Notes under the pieces: model-generated
Seen by the model: only the letters and a program-made list of their open reading frames with translations
What the model was told of the DNA's origin: nothing
Databases searched by the model: none
Position numbers and translations under genes: made by a program
Source of the DNA: Chromatocurvus halotolerans
GTDB taxonomy: Bacteria > Pseudomonadota > Gammaproteobacteria > Pseudomonadales > Halieaceae
Direction of reading: 5' to 3'
NCBI RefSeq assembly: GCF_004340525.1
Contig: NZ_SLWX01000018.1
Coordinates: 1-64,000, forward strand
DNA: 64,000 nt
Part shown: in pieces, positions 30,698 to 43,976 of the stretch
How the letters are laid out: every line of letters begins with the position of its first letter
How positions within the stretch are numbered: position 1 is the first letter of the stretch

Positions 30698-32242
30698 ATG
30701 CAGCAACTGAACCCTTCGGAAATCAGTGACATCATCCGCCAGCGTATTGACCAGCTGGAGGTCGGCAGTGAAGCCAAGAATGAGGGCACCGTTGTCTCGG
30801 TCACCGACGGTATTATCCGCATACACGGCCTGAATGAGGTCATGTACGGTGAAATGATCGAGTTTGATGGCGGTACCTACGGGATGGCGCTCAACCTCGA
30901 GCGTGACTCCGTCGGCGCCGTGGTCCTCGGTGACTACAAGGGTATTGCCGAAGGCCAGTCCTGCCGCTGTACCGGCCGTATCCTTGAAGTCCCTGTTGGA
31001 CCTGAGCTGCAGGGTCGCGTCGTCGATGCCCTCGGAACACCGATAGATGGCAAGGGCCCGATCAACGCGAAAATGACCGATGCGCTGGAAAAGGTGGCGC
31101 CCGGCGTTATTGCTCGTCAGTCGGTTGACCAGCCGGTGCAGATCGGCCTCAAGGCCATTGACGCCATGGTGCCGATCGGCCGCGGACAGCGCGAACTGAT
31201 CATCGGTGACCGCCAGATCGGCAAGACCGCCATCGCGGTCGACGCCATCATCAACCAGAAGAATACCGGCATCAAGTGTATCTATGTGGCGGTGGGCCAG
31301 AAGGCGTCCTCCGTCGCCGCGGTCGTGCGCAAACTGGAAGAGCACGGTGCCATGGACCACACCATCGTGGTTGCTGCAACCGCCTCAGACCCCGCGGCCA
31401 TGCAGTATCTGGCGCCGTTTGCCGGCTGCACCATGGGTGAGTACTACCGCGACCGTGGTGAAGATGCCCTCATCATTTACGATGACCTGACCAAGCAGGC
31501 CTGGGCCTACCGTCAGATCTCGCTGCTGCTGCGCCGTCCGCCGGGCCGCGAAGCCTATCCCGGTGACGTATTCTACCTGCACTCGCGTCTGCTCGAGCGT
31601 GCCGCCCGGGTGAATCCGGATTACGTCGAGAAGTTCACCAATGGCGAAGTCAAGGGCAAGACAGGATCGCTGACCGCCCTGCCGGTGATCGAGACCCAGG
31701 CCGGCGACGTGTCTGCCTTCGTACCGACCAACGTGATCTCCATTACCGATGGCCAGATCTTCCTTGAGGCGGACATGTTCAACGCCGGCATCCGTCCCGC
31801 AATGAACGCCGGCATCTCGGTCTCCCGGGTTGGTGGTGCTGCGCAGACCAAGATCATCAAGAAGCTTGCCGGGGGCGTACGTACTGCCCTCGCCCAGTAT
31901 CGGGAACTGGCGGCCTTCTCCCAGTTTGCATCGGACCTCGATGACGCCACCAAGGCCCAGCTGGACCACGGTGAGCGCGTGACCGAGCTCATGAAACAGG
32001 GGCAGTATGCGCCGCAGAGCGTGTCCGAAATGGGCATCATGCTTTATGCCGCCAATGAAGGCTTCCTCAACGACGTCGAGGTCAACAAGATAGGCGATTT
32101 CGAAAGCGCCCTGCTGTCCTACATGCACGCGGAGCACGGTGACCTGATGAAGGAGCTGGCGGAGTCCGGCAACTACGGCGATAACGTCGCTGCCACGTTC
32201 AAGGCAGCGATCGAGAAATTCAAGGCCACGCAAACCTGGTAA
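30698..32242 (+). CDS. atpA: ATP synthase F1 subunit alpha
   Basis: Regulatory nucleotide-binding subunit of F1. The 514 residues include the P-loop [11 protein letters not shown], the arginine finger region [17 protein letters not shown], and the N-terminal beta-barrel. Length and sequence are fully typical. Confidence 0.99.
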   Translation: MQQLNPSEISDIIRQRIDQLEVGSEAKNEGTVVSVTDGIIRIHGLNEVMYGEMIEFDGGTYGMALNLERDSVGAVVLGDYKGIAEGQSCRCTGRILEVPVGPELQGRVVDALGTPIDGKGPINAKMTDALEKVAPGVIARQSVDQPVQIGLKAIDAMVPIGRGQRELIIGDRQIGKTAIAVDAIINQKNTGIKCIYVAVGQKASSVAAVVRKLEEHGAMDHTIVVAATASDPAAMQYLAPFAGCTMGEYYRDRGEDALIIYDDLTKQAWAYRQISLLLRRPPGREAYPGDVFYLHSRLLERAARVNPDYVEKFTNGEVKGKTGSLTALPVIETQAGDVSAFVPTNVISITDGQIFLEADMFNAGIRPAMNAGISVSRVGGAAQTKIIKKLAGGVRTALAQYRELAAFSQFASDLDDATKAQLDHGERVTELMKQGQYAPQSVSEMGIMLYAANEGFLNDVEVNKIGDFESALLSYMHAEHGDLMKELAESGNYGDNVAATFKAAIEKFKATQTW

Positions 32243-32257
32243 GCACCGGAGAGACTG

Positions 32258-33121
32258 ATGGCAGTTGGCAAGGAAATTCGCACCAAGATCTCGAGCATCA
32301 AGAGCACGCAGAAGATCACCAGTGCGATGGAAATGGTCGCCGCAAGCAAGATGCGCAAGGCGCAGGAGCGTATGCAGGTCGGCAAGCCCTACGCGCGGCG
32401 CATGCGCTCCGTTGTTGGCCACATCGCCAATTCGGCGCCGGAGTACCGGCATGTCTACATGCAGGAGCGAGCGGCACGGCGGGTCGGCTTCATCGTGATC
32501 GCGACGGACCGCGGTCTGTGTGGCGGTCTCAACGTCAACCTGTTCAAGGCTACCATCCGGTCGATGAAGGAGTGGGCGGATGCCGGTGCGGAAATCGACC
32601 TGTCGCTGATTGGTGCCAAGGCCTCCGCGTTCTTCAACGCCTACGGCGGCAACGTCGTTGCTGCGGTGCGGGACATCGGCGAGGCGCCTAGCCTGTCGGA
32701 CCTGATCGGCGCCATCAAGACCATGCTGGATGCGTACGAGGATGGCCGCATCGACCGCTTGTTCCTGGTGGGCAATGAGTTCGTCAACACCATGACGCAG
32801 AATCCTGTCGTCGAGCAGTTATTGCCGCTGGAAGCGGAAGAAAGCGACGACATGGCACACCACTGGGATTATATCTACGAGCCCGATGCCAAAGAGCTGC
32901 TGGAGCGGCTGCTTACCCGCTATATCGAATCACAGGTGTACCAGGCTGTGGTGGAGAATGGCGCCTGTGAGCAGGCGGCCCGCATGCTCGCGATGAAGAA
33001 CGCGACCGACAATGCCGGCGACCTGATTGATGATCTGCAGCTTGTCTATAACAAGGCACGGCAGGCGTCGATTACGCAGGAACTGTCGGAAATCGTTAGC
33101 GGCGCAGCGGCAATCAGCTGA
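32258..33121 (+). CDS. atpG: ATP synthase F1 subunit gamma
   Basis: Central rotating shaft. The 287 residues begin [32 protein letters not shown] and end with the coiled-coil C-terminus ([39 protein letters not shown]), both diagnostic. Confidence 0.98.
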   Translation: MAVGKEIRTKISSIKSTQKITSAMEMVAASKMRKAQERMQVGKPYARRMRSVVGHIANSAPEYRHVYMQERAARRVGFIVIATDRGLCGGLNVNLFKATIRSMKEWADAGAEIDLSLIGAKASAFFNAYGGNVVAAVRDIGEAPSLSDLIGAIKTMLDAYEDGRIDRLFLVGNEFVNTMTQNPVVEQLLPLEAEESDDMAHHWDYIYEPDAKELLERLLTRYIESQVYQAVVENGACEQAARMLAMKNATDNAGDLIDDLQLVYNKARQASITQELSEIVSGAAAIS

Positions 33122-33132
33122 CGCCCGGATAA

Positions 33133-34605
<1,473 letters not shown>

Positions 34606-34659
34606 GCGGCGTTTTATCGAACCTTCATTCGGCTTCTTACCTGAGAACGGGACGACAAC

Positions 34660-35088
34660 ATGGCTATGACGATCCATTGCGACATTGTCAGCGCTGAGGA
34701 ATCCATTTACTCCGGGCTCGTGGAAACGCTGGTCGCCACGGGGGACATGGGCGAACTTGGCATCACCTACGGGCACGCACCACTGCTGACGGCGCTGCGC
34801 CCCGGTCCGGTGCGGATCGTCACGCAGAAGGGCGAGGAAGCCGTGTATTACGTCTCCGGTGGCTTCCTGGAAGTGCAGCCGGGCGTGGTGTCCATTCTGG
34901 CAGACACCGCGCTGCGCGCCGATGATGTCGATGAAGCCGCTGCTGAAAGTGCGCGCCGCGAGGCGGAACATGCGCTGGCCAACCAGACCGGTGACTTCGA
35001 TTACGGTCGCGCTTCTGCGCAGCTCGCCGAGGCAGCGGCACAGCTGGCAACCCTGCGCAAGATGCGCAATCGCGCGGGTCGCGGCTGA
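34660..35088 (+). CDS. atpC: ATP synthase F1 subunit epsilon
   Basis: Inhibitory and coupling subunit. The 142 residues carry the N-terminal beta-sandwich ([32 protein letters not shown]) and the C-terminal helix pair. Last gene of the operon; the terminator follows 58 bases later. Confidence 0.97.
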   Translation: MAMTIHCDIVSAEESIYSGLVETLVATGDMGELGITYGHAPLLTALRPGPVRIVTQKGEEAVYYVSGGFLEVQPGVVSILADTALRADDVDEAAAESARREAEHALANQTGDFDYGRASAQLAEAAAQLATLRKMRNRAGRG

Positions 35089-35145
35089 GCGCGTCCCGCG
35101 CGCAGTGTTATCACTGCGGCGGCGCTTCGCAGTACGCAACATCGG

Positions 35146-35174
35146 AAAAGCCGGGACAGGTTCCCGGCTTTTTT
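35146..35174 (+). terminator. Rho-independent terminator of the atp operon
   Basis: An 11-bp perfect stem (35146-35156 with 35162-35172) closes a CAGGT loop and merges into a six-T run (35169-35174). It is the clearest terminator in the window. Confidence 0.92.
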
Positions 35175-35307
35175 GTGTCCGACGACTGCCCGCCACCTGT
35201 GTATCGGGTCACAGACCCGGTCATTCCGTCGTTGTAATGCCCGGCACTGACGCTAAGATGCACGCTGTTTCCGTTGTTTCAGTTCAAATCTGGTGAAGGG
35301 CCGACGC

Positions 35308-36699
35308 ATGTCGCTTGAGATTATCGTACTCGCCGCCGGCCGGGGCACGCGGATGCGCTCCCGAAAGCCGAAAGTGTTGCACAGCCTCGCCGGCCAGCCG
35401 CTGCTCGCACACGTGCTGGCAACTGCGCGCGCACTGCAGCCAAAGGCACTGCATGTTGTTGTCGGCCATGGAGGCGACGAGGTGCAGTCCGCACTTCACG
35501 CGGACGATATCCAGTGGGTGCAGCAGGCCAAGCAGCTCGGGACCGGGCATGCCGTTCTGCAGGCGCTTCCCGCAGTGGATGATGGCAGCGACGTGCTCGT
35601 CCTGTACGGTGACGTGCCGCTGCTGACGGCAGACACCTTGCGAACCCTGGTTGCCAGCGGCCCTGCCCTGCTGACGGCAAAACTGGCGGATCCCGCCGGC
35701 TACGGCCGTATTCTTCGCGATGCCGCGGATCATCTGCTCGGTGTTGTGGAACACAAGGATGCCAGCGAGGCGCAGCAGGCGATTGCCGAGGTGAATACCG
35801 GTGTTCTGGCCATGTCCGCCGCCGACCTCAAGGCTTTCCTGCCGCAGGTGGGGAATGCCAACAGCCAGGGAGAGTATTACCTGCCCGACGTGCTGCCACT
35901 GGCGCTGGCCGCCGGTCGCCAGATCGGCAGCGTGCTGGCAGCCAACGAAATGGACATTCTCGGCGTCAATGATCGCGCACAGCTCGCGGCGCTTGAAAGA
36001 GAGCTGCAGCGCCGCCGGGCCGGGGCACTCATGCTGGCCGGTGTCGGTCTTGCGGATCCGGCACGGATTGATATCCGCGGCGATCTGCGCTGTGGCAGCG
36101 ACGTTTTCATCGACGTCAATGCGGTGTTCGAGGGCGATGTGCAGATCGGTGACGGTGCCAGTATCGGCGCAAACTGCGTCCTGCGCGACTGCGTGATCGG
36201 CGCGGGCAGTGTTGTCCATGCCATGAGTCATCTGGAGCAGGCGGAAGTCGGCGAGCGCTGTAGCGTCGGCCCCTTCGCCCGCCTGCGCCCGGGGACACGA
36301 CTGGGCAATGACGCCCGTGTCGGCAATTTTGTCGAGACGAAAAAAACGCATGTCGGCAACGGCAGCAAGGTCAACCACCTTAGCTACCTCGGTGACTCTG
36401 TCCTCGGCGAGGGTGTAAACATCGGTGCCGGAACCATCACCTGCAATTACGATGGCGTCAACAAGCACCAGACGACCATTGGTGATGGCGCCTTCGTGGG
36501 CTCCAATGCCACGCTCGTAGCCCCGCTCACCGTTGCCGAGGGTGGTTTTGTCGCCGCCGGTTCCACGGTCACCCGCGATATCGGTGTCGAGGAACTGGCT
36601 GTTGCGCGCGGCAGGCAGCGCAATATCAGCGGCTGGCGCCGACCCGGCAGTGACGGCGAGGCGCGCAACGCGCCTCGCAACGACAAATCGGAGAGTTAG
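35308..36699 (+). CDS. glmU: Bifunctional N-acetylglucosamine-1-phosphate uridyltransferase / glucosamine-1-phosphate acetyltransferase
   Basis: Makes UDP-GlcNAc in two steps. The ATG at 35308 gives 463 residues; an in-frame start five codons earlier is rejected because GAAGGG serves as the ribosome site. N-terminal LAAGRGTRMRSRKPKVLH is the uridyltransferase motif; the C-terminal half is a left-handed beta helix with hexapeptide repeats and acetyl-CoA site (NYDGVNKHQTTIGDGAFVGSN). It ends three bases before glmS, its upstream pathway partner. Confidence 0.98.
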   Translation: MSLEIIVLAAGRGTRMRSRKPKVLHSLAGQPLLAHVLATARALQPKALHVVVGHGGDEVQSALHADDIQWVQQAKQLGTGHAVLQALPAVDDGSDVLVLYGDVPLLTADTLRTLVASGPALLTAKLADPAGYGRILRDAADHLLGVVEHKDASEAQQAIAEVNTGVLAMSAADLKAFLPQVGNANSQGEYYLPDVLPLALAAGRQIGSVLAANEMDILGVNDRAQLAALERELQRRRAGALMLAGVGLADPARIDIRGDLRCGSDVFIDVNAVFEGDVQIGDGASIGANCVLRDCVIGAGSVVHAMSHLEQAEVGERCSVGPFARLRPGTRLGNDARVGNFVETKKTHVGNGSKVNHLSYLGDSVLGEGVNIGAGTITCNYDGVNKHQTTIGDGAFVGSNATLVAPLTVAEGGFVAAGSTVTRDIGVEELAVARGRQRNISGWRRPGSDGEARNAPRNDKSES

Positions 36700-36702
36700 A
36701 CC

Positions 36703-38532
<1,830 letters not shown>

Positions 38533-38574
38533 ACAGGATGTCTTCCCGGTTGACTGCCGTCATAGCCCGTCGCC

Positions 38575-39165
38575 ATGGGTGAGCACGTCGCCAGGGATCT
38601 CGAAGAGCTGCTGGAGCAGATTGCGATGGCGGTGCACGGTGAGCATACCCGGGTCACGCTGGGCGATATACTCGAGGCAGTCGGGACCCGCTCATTCGCG
38701 CCGCTGCTGATGCTGACGGGTACCCTGCTGGTCTCGCCCCTGAGCGGGATTCCTCTCTTTCCCTCAACGATGGCCTTCATTGTGCTGCTGGTGTCAGTGC
38801 AGATGCTGGTAGGACGGCAGCACTTCTGGCTACCTGCGTGGCTGCTTGCGCGCGCGCTGGAGCGGGAAAAGCTGCTGCGGGTCCTCGACTGGCTGCAGAC
38901 ACCCTGCGCCTTCATTGACCGCTATCTGCAGCCGCGGCTGCTTTATCTGGTCAGGGGGCCATCACAGGGGTTGATCGCTCTGGTCTGCCTGGTCGTTGCC
39001 GCCTTGATGCCTCTGATGGAACTGGTGCCTTTTTCCTCGTCTGTTGCCGGCTTTGCGCTCTGCGCCTTCGGCCTGGCACTGGTCGCCCACGACGGCCTGA
39101 TGGTCCTGCTGGCCTATGCGACGATCGCGCTCATGTCGGCGGTTATCGTCGGTGCCCTGCCCTGA
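38575..39165 (+). CDS. ExoD-family membrane protein
   Basis: A 196-residue inner-membrane protein of the exopolysaccharide synthesis ExoD family; biochemical function unknown. The cytoplasmic N-terminal helix (TLGDILEAVGTRSFAPLLML) is followed by hydrophobic segments with LVSPLSGIPLFPSTMAFIVLLVSVQML, the family hallmark, and two C-terminal transmembrane segments. It may be read through from glmS (42-base gap). A role in envelope polysaccharide is inferred from the family only. Confidence 0.85.
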   Translation: MGEHVARDLEELLEQIAMAVHGEHTRVTLGDILEAVGTRSFAPLLMLTGTLLVSPLSGIPLFPSTMAFIVLLVSVQMLVGRQHFWLPAWLLARALEREKLLRVLDWLQTPCAFIDRYLQPRLLYLVRGPSQGLIALVCLVVAALMPLMELVPFSSSVAGFALCAFGLALVAHDGLMVLLAYATIALMSAVIVGALP

Positions 39166-39196
39166 GCCCGCGCCGGCACAGGGTGGACTGCCGGGC

Positions 39197-39878
39197 ATGA
39201 GCGGTGAGCGATCCATTCCCGGCGCCGTGTCCTCCCTAGCGGCGCAGGCTTGCCTGGCATCGCTCCTGCACCTGCTCGCGGTCCTTTCCCTGGTTGCGCC
39301 CGCCCAGGCCCTGTCCCCCGATCTTCGCCTGCACCAGTTCGAGAGCACGATCTGGACGCTGCAGGATGGCCTGCCCCAGGTTACCGTTCAGGCGATCGCC
39401 CAGGGTCCGGAAGGCTACCTGTGGACCGGCACCCAGGCCGGCCTGAGCCGGTTTGACGGCAAGCGGTTCGAGATTTTCGAGCCGGCGGACAATCCCGCCA
39501 TCCCCACGCTGAATATTCAGGCGCTGTACCTCGATTCCGTCGGGCGGCTGTGGATCGGTACAACCCGCGGTCCGCTTTACCGGCAGGACAACCGTTTTCA
39601 CGCGATAGAGCACAGGGCAGCGGATGCCCTGGATGTCCACGATTTCGCGGAAACGGCCGATGGCGGGTTGCTGATTGCGACGGATAGCGGGCTTTGGCGA
39701 ACGCGGGGGCAGACCTTTGCAGCGGTAGACCTCGGGGAGCCGGCATCTCTGCGCGCGGTCTTTCACCCTGAGGGGGAAAGCCTTGCCGTTGGCGCAGCTG
39801 CAAGCGCGAATGGCCGACGGTATTGCCGACCTGATCGCGGCGGGTCATGTGGTCGCGACGTCTTCGTCACAGGCGTGA
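39197..39878 (+). pseudogene. Truncated two-component-regulator propeller sensor, fused to a foreign tail
   Basis: From 39197 (ATG) the frame encodes a signal peptide (LHLLAVLSLVAPAQA) and three beta-propeller units, EGYLWTGTQAGLSRFDG, GRLWIGTTRGPLYRQDN and GGLLIATDSGLWRTRG, as in large periplasmic sensor domains of hybrid kinases or GGDEF proteins. Similarity ends near 39775 after about 195 residues, where full-length relatives continue for hundreds more. Downstream, frame 3 (from about 39777 to the stop at 39878) reads a protein-like end, LPLAQLQARMADGIADLIAA and so on, that belongs to another, unidentified gene. The simplest reading is a deletion joining the 5' part of a sensor gene to the 3' end of a different gene. 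In frame, the propeller frame continues to 39934 with meaningless sequence. Confidence 0.65.
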
Positions 39879-39887
39879 GAGCCCGGT

Positions 39888-40262
39888 CTACTTGTCGGCG
39901 CTCCTGGCCTGGTATTCACGAATCTGGGTGTTGAACTCGCCGGCGACGCTCTCTTCCTTCGATACCGCGGCGTTATAGGCTTCCACCGCTTTCGAGTAGG
40001 CGACCATTGCCCGGGCGGCTTCGGTCTTCTCCTCAGCGTTCTTTGCGGTCTTTTCCGCTTCTGTAAACGCCGCCTCGAGGCATCTCAGGTAGTCCATGTT
40101 GGCGGCCTGGAACGTCTTTACCGATTCCTGTCCGTCGAGCATGTCCTGCATGCTGGCGTTCGCGCCGTCGGGTATGTTTGGCTCATCCGGCGCCTCGCAA
40201 TCTGCGTGGGACGCTGCGGCGCCCATGGCCGCTACCAGAACTGCACACCTCAGAATTCTCAT
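39888..40262 (-). CDS. Small secreted, helical protein of unknown function
   Basis: The ATG at 40262 gives 124 residues. MRILRCAVLVAAMGAAASHA is a Sec signal peptide. The mature part has two cysteines, an opening APDEPNIPDGANASMQDMLDGQESVKTF and a long alanine/glutamate-rich helix. Proteins with this opening followed by NxxYLxCLE recur, as I recall, in marine gamma- and alphaproteobacteria without known function. A longer in-frame extension on the 5' side lacks coding character and is rejected. It converges on the truncated sensor gene. Confidence 0.75.
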   Translation of the reverse strand: MRILRCAVLVAAMGAAASHADCEAPDEPNIPDGANASMQDMLDGQESVKTFQAANMDYLRCLEAAFTEAEKTAKNAEEKTEAARAMVAYSKAVEAYNAAVSKEESVAGEFNTQIREYQARSADK

Positions 40263-40314
40263 TGGGCTCTCCTGCTGTCTCCTATTATGTCGTGCCGTCC
40301 GCCGCCGCTGGCCG

Positions 40315-41643
40315 TCAGTTCCGACCGACCCAGAGTTTCGGCAATTTGTGCGCCGCCTCAAGCTGGCTTGCGACGCGATCCGCCGTCGACTTGTCGGCGA
40401 GTCCGACAACGCGGACGCGGTGTATGGTTCGACCCTGTGAAATCGCATCCTGCACCACCACATTGCCGCTGTCGACCTCGAGGCGGCCGGCCCAGCGGCG
40501 TGCATCCGCAATCCGCGCATAGGATCCAAAGTTCACGAACCAGTCTCCCGCGGCGGCTGACGTGCCGGCTGCAGCGCTGCTGCGTGAGGCGGCGGTACGG
40601 GCGGCTTCCTCAGCCGCAGCGATCGCGGTCTCCGTCTCTTTCGCCTGCTCTTCAAGACTGGCTTCCATCTGGCGCATTGCTGTTCGCAGGTCGGCATTTT
40701 CCGACTGCAGTGCGCTCACCTCGGCTTCCAGGGCGATTTTTTCCTGCTCGATGGCCTGTTGCGCATCACGGCTGGCGCGGACCTCCTCCGGGCTCACGGC
40801 GGTGGCCAGCTGTGCCTGAAGCTGACGTATCTCGCCCTCCAGCGCCGAGCGCTCACTGAGGACGCCATAGCCACCCACCGCGAGTAGAATCACGGCAACG
40901 GCCGCGATTGCCAGCATGGCGATCGGCCAGCGTTTTGCGCCGGTTTCTTCCGGCGCTGCGGCTGTCGACATCTCGCGCAGCGCGTCATCGCCCGCGCTGT
41001 AGGCGGGGCCGCTGTCTCTCGCCGTGGCGGCTGGCGGGACGGATTCGTCACTCCAGGAATCATCCCCCGAGTCCATGCTGCTGTCATCGCGCCAGTCTTC
41101 CCGACTGTCACCGAAGCGGGGCGCAGCGTCATCCGCATCGTCGGAAAGCGCTCTCCGCGGCAGGGAGTCGTCCCTCACAGGGGGTGCGACGTGGGCATCA
41201 TCGGGATGTTGATGATCCGCATCGCCGAAGTCGTCGTCGTAGTCGGAATCCAGGAAATCGTGGCTTTCCAGGGACGAAGGGACGGACCCGGTGGCGGGGC
41301 CGGCGCTCATCGGGGGAAGCGGCTCCTCGGTCGGCGCCGCATAGGGATCATCCCCGAGGTCATTCAGTTCTCGCGCTGCCACGCGGTTCAGGTCGTCGTT
41401 ATCTGCCGAGGGTGCATCCCAATCGGGCATGGAGCCGGGATCGCTGCCATCATCGTCCCATTCCGGCACAGGCGGGTAGTCGCGCTCCTCAGGAAACCCG
41501 GGTTCACTCCGGGGCGGGTCGGCGCCGAAAATCTCGTCGTCATCGCGATCGATGAGCGGGCCGGATGCCGCGTCATCATCGCGATCAATCCAGTCATCAT
41601 TGTCATCGAAAGGCGGTTTGCCCCTGTCGTCTTTGCCTGTCAT
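40315..41643 (-). CDS. SPOR-domain membrane protein with acidic N-terminal region
   Basis: A 442-residue bitopic protein. Residues 1-230 are extremely acidic and low complexity (repeats of D, S, P, such as DNDDWIDRDDD), predicted disordered and cytoplasmic. A transmembrane helix follows (WPIAMLAIAAVAVILLAVGGYGVL), then a periplasmic coiled coil (about 275-350), and a C-terminal SPOR domain (GDWFVNFGSYARIADARRWAGRL to the end) that should bind denuded septal peptidoglycan. The ATG at 41643 has AGGGG nearby; a GTG four codons earlier is possible. The order is like that of cell-division SPOR proteins such as DamX, but it is not a recognisable DamX. Confidence 0.85.
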   Translation of the reverse strand: MTGKDDRGKPPFDDNDDWIDRDDDAASGPLIDRDDDEIFGADPPRSEPGFPEERDYPPVPEWDDDGSDPGSMPDWDAPSADNDDLNRVAARELNDLGDDPYAAPTEEPLPPMSAGPATGSVPSSLESHDFLDSDYDDDFGDADHQHPDDAHVAPPVRDDSLPRRALSDDADDAAPRFGDSREDWRDDSSMDSGDDSWSDESVPPAATARDSGPAYSAGDDALREMSTAAAPEETGAKRWPIAMLAIAAVAVILLAVGGYGVLSERSALEGEIRQLQAQLATAVSPEEVRASRDAQQAIEQEKIALEAEVSALQSENADLRTAMRQMEASLEEQAKETETAIAAAEEAARTAASRSSAAAGTSAAAGDWFVNFGSYARIADARRWAGRLEVDSGNVVVQDAISQGRTIHRVRVVGLADKSTADRVASQLEAAHKLPKLWVGRN

Positions 41644-41775
41644 GTCGATGCTCACCCCTGGATCGCCTTGGCGTCAGATGGTACCAGAGGGTTTTCCCGC
41701 TGCCCACGCCAATGCATTGCGCAGCGATGCCAGTGAATCCGTGAGCGCGCCGGACAACTGGGCTAGAATGCGCGC

Positions 41776-43926
41776 ATGGACGTTACCGACATACTCTCTC
41801 CCCTGAACGATGCACAGCGCGATGCCGTCGCAGCCGACAGCGGCAACCTGCTGGTGCTGGCGGGCGCCGGCAGTGGCAAGACCCGTGTTCTGGTGCATCG
41901 CATCGCCTGGCTGATCCGGGCCGAGGGTCTGTCGCCGCAGACCATTCTGGCGGTCACCTTCACCAACAAGGCCGCGCGCGAGATGCGTGGCCGCATTGAG
42001 GAAATGCTGGCCATTCCCGCCCATGGCATGTGGGTCGGCACCTTTCACGGGCTGGCACACCGGTTATTGAAGGCGCACTGGCAGGATGCCGGTCTCGTGC
42101 AGAACTTCCAGATACTCGACAGTGACGATCAGTTGCGCCTGATCAAGCGCGTCTGCCGCGAGCTGCAGCTCGACGAGTCGCGCTGGCCGCCGCGGCAGGC
42201 GCAGTGGTTCATCAATGCACAGAAGGATGAGGGGCTGCGCGCGGCGCACATAGAGCCCGCCCCTGGTGATCTCTTCCAGCAGACCATGCGGCAGATCTAC
42301 GCGGCCTACGAGGCTGCCTGTGAGCGTGGGGGACTGGTGGATTTTGCCGAGCTCCTGCTGCGGGCGCACGAGCTGTGGCTAAAAAAGCCCGACGTTCTGG
42401 CGCATTACCAGCAGCGCTTCCGGCAGATCCTGGTGGACGAGTTTCAGGACACCAACACCATTCAGTATGCCTGGCTGCGGGTGCTGTCCGGCGGCAGCAT
42501 CCCCGTGGTAGCGGTGGGTGACGACGACCAGTCCATCTACGGATGGCGCGGTGCGCGCATCGAGAACATCCAGCGCTTCGGCGAGGATTTCGCCGGCACG
42601 CGGGTCGTCCGGCTGGAGCAGAACTACCGCTCTACGCAGACCATTCTGCAGGCCGCCAATGGCGTCATCGCCCACAACAGCGGCCGCCTCGGCAAGGAGC
42701 TGTGGACCGCGGGTGAAGGCGGTGACCCGCTGCAGCTCTACGCGGGCTTCAATGAGCAGGACGAGGCGCGCTTCATTGTCGACCAGCTGGAGGACTGGCT
42801 GAGGCAGGGCAATGCGCGCTCCTCCGCAGCCATACTTTACCGCTCCAACGCCCAGTCACGGGTATTGGAAGAAGCGCTCATCCGTGCGGCGGTTCCCTAC
42901 CGGATTTATGGCGGCCAACGCTTTTACGAGCGTATGGAAATCCGCAACGCCATGGCCTACATGCGCCTGCTGGTCAACCGCGGCGACGATGCGGCGATGG
43001 AGCGTGTCATCAACACCCCGCCCCGCGGTATCGGCGGCAAGACACTGGACACCCTGCGTTCCCTGGCCAGAGAGCGCGATGTTTCGCTGTGGCAGGCCAT
43101 GGCCATTGTGGGCGAGGAGAAGATGCTGCCGGCGCGGGCTCTCGCTGCCCTCGAAGGCTTTCGCGTGCTGGTGGATGAGCTCGACAGCGGCACCGATGAC
43201 ATGACGCTGGAGGCACTCACCGAGCGCGTGATCGAGGCCTCGGGCCTGCTGCAGCTGTACGCGAAGGAAAAGGGCGAAAAGGGCCAGGCACGTGTGGAGA
43301 ACCTCGAGGAACTGGTGACCGCCGGGCGGCAGTTCATGGCAGTGGATGACGAGCTGTCGCCGCTGCAGCAGTTTCTCGATAATGCCGCCCTCGACGCCGG
43401 CGACAACCAGGCCGAAGCCCACGAGGACAGCGTCCAGCTGATGACGCTGCACTCGGCCAAGGGGCTGGAATTCCCGCTGGTTTTCCTGGCCGGCATGGAG
43501 GAGAACCTGTTCCCACACCGCATGTCGCTGGAAGAGCCCGGGCGGCTCGAGGAGGAGCGCCGGCTGTGCTACGTCGGTATCACGCGCGCTATGCAAAAGC
43601 TGGTGATCACTTACGCGGAAACCCGCCGTATACATGGCAGCGAGTCGTATAATCCGCCGTCGCGCTTCATTCGTGAGATTCCCCCGGAGCTGCTCCACGA
43701 GGTGCGTCTACAGGCGGGGCTGAGCCGGCCGGTGAGCGCGTTATCCCACGCAGCCATACCGGACAGCGGCTACAGCCTGGGGCAGCGGGTACTGCACCCG
43801 ACTTTCGGCGAAGGTGTCGTGTTAAACTTCGAGGGCCGAGGCGGCAGCGCGCGGGTCGAGGTGAACTTCGATGCCGAGGGCAGCAAGTGGCTCGTCCTGC
43901 AGTACGCAAAGCTGCAAGCCATGTAG
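41776..43926 (+). CDS. uvrD: DNA helicase II
   Basis: Superfamily 1A 3'-5' helicase for mismatch and nucleotide excision repair. The 716 residues match E. coli UvrD (720). Walker A AGAGSGKTRVL, VDEFQDTNTIQY, GDDDQSIYGWRGA, LEQNYRSTQTIL and VQLMTLHSAKGLEFPLVFL are the helicase motifs in order. The C-terminal tail FGEGVVLNFEGRGGSARVEVNF identifies UvrD rather than Rep. It is divergent from the SPOR gene across 132 bases. Confidence 0.96.
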   Translation: MDVTDILSPLNDAQRDAVAADSGNLLVLAGAGSGKTRVLVHRIAWLIRAEGLSPQTILAVTFTNKAAREMRGRIEEMLAIPAHGMWVGTFHGLAHRLLKAHWQDAGLVQNFQILDSDDQLRLIKRVCRELQLDESRWPPRQAQWFINAQKDEGLRAAHIEPAPGDLFQQTMRQIYAAYEAACERGGLVDFAELLLRAHELWLKKPDVLAHYQQRFRQILVDEFQDTNTIQYAWLRVLSGGSIPVVAVGDDDQSIYGWRGARIENIQRFGEDFAGTRVVRLEQNYRSTQTILQAANGVIAHNSGRLGKELWTAGEGGDPLQLYAGFNEQDEARFIVDQLEDWLRQGNARSSAAILYRSNAQSRVLEEALIRAAVPYRIYGGQRFYERMEIRNAMAYMRLLVNRGDDAAMERVINTPPRGIGGKTLDTLRSLARERDVSLWQAMAIVGEEKMLPARALAALEGFRVLVDELDSGTDDMTLEALTERVIEASGLLQLYAKEKGEKGQARVENLEELVTAGRQFMAVDDELSPLQQFLDNAALDAGDNQAEAHEDSVQLMTLHSAKGLEFPLVFLAGMEENLFPHRMSLEEPGRLEEERRLCYVGITRAMQKLVITYAETRRIHGSESYNPPSRFIREIPPELLHEVRLQAGLSRPVSALSHAAIPDSGYSLGQRVLHPTFGEGVVLNFEGRGGSARVEVNFDAEGSKWLVLQYAKLQAM

Positions 43927-43976
43927 CCGCCGGGGCGCCGGACGCCCATTCGATAACAATCAACAACGGTAGCCAG

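Noticed and set aside
35277-35290. GTTCAAATC resembling a tRNA T-loop just before glmU
   Set aside because: No acceptor stem, anticodon arm or partner for the T stem could be found around it, so it is a chance match.
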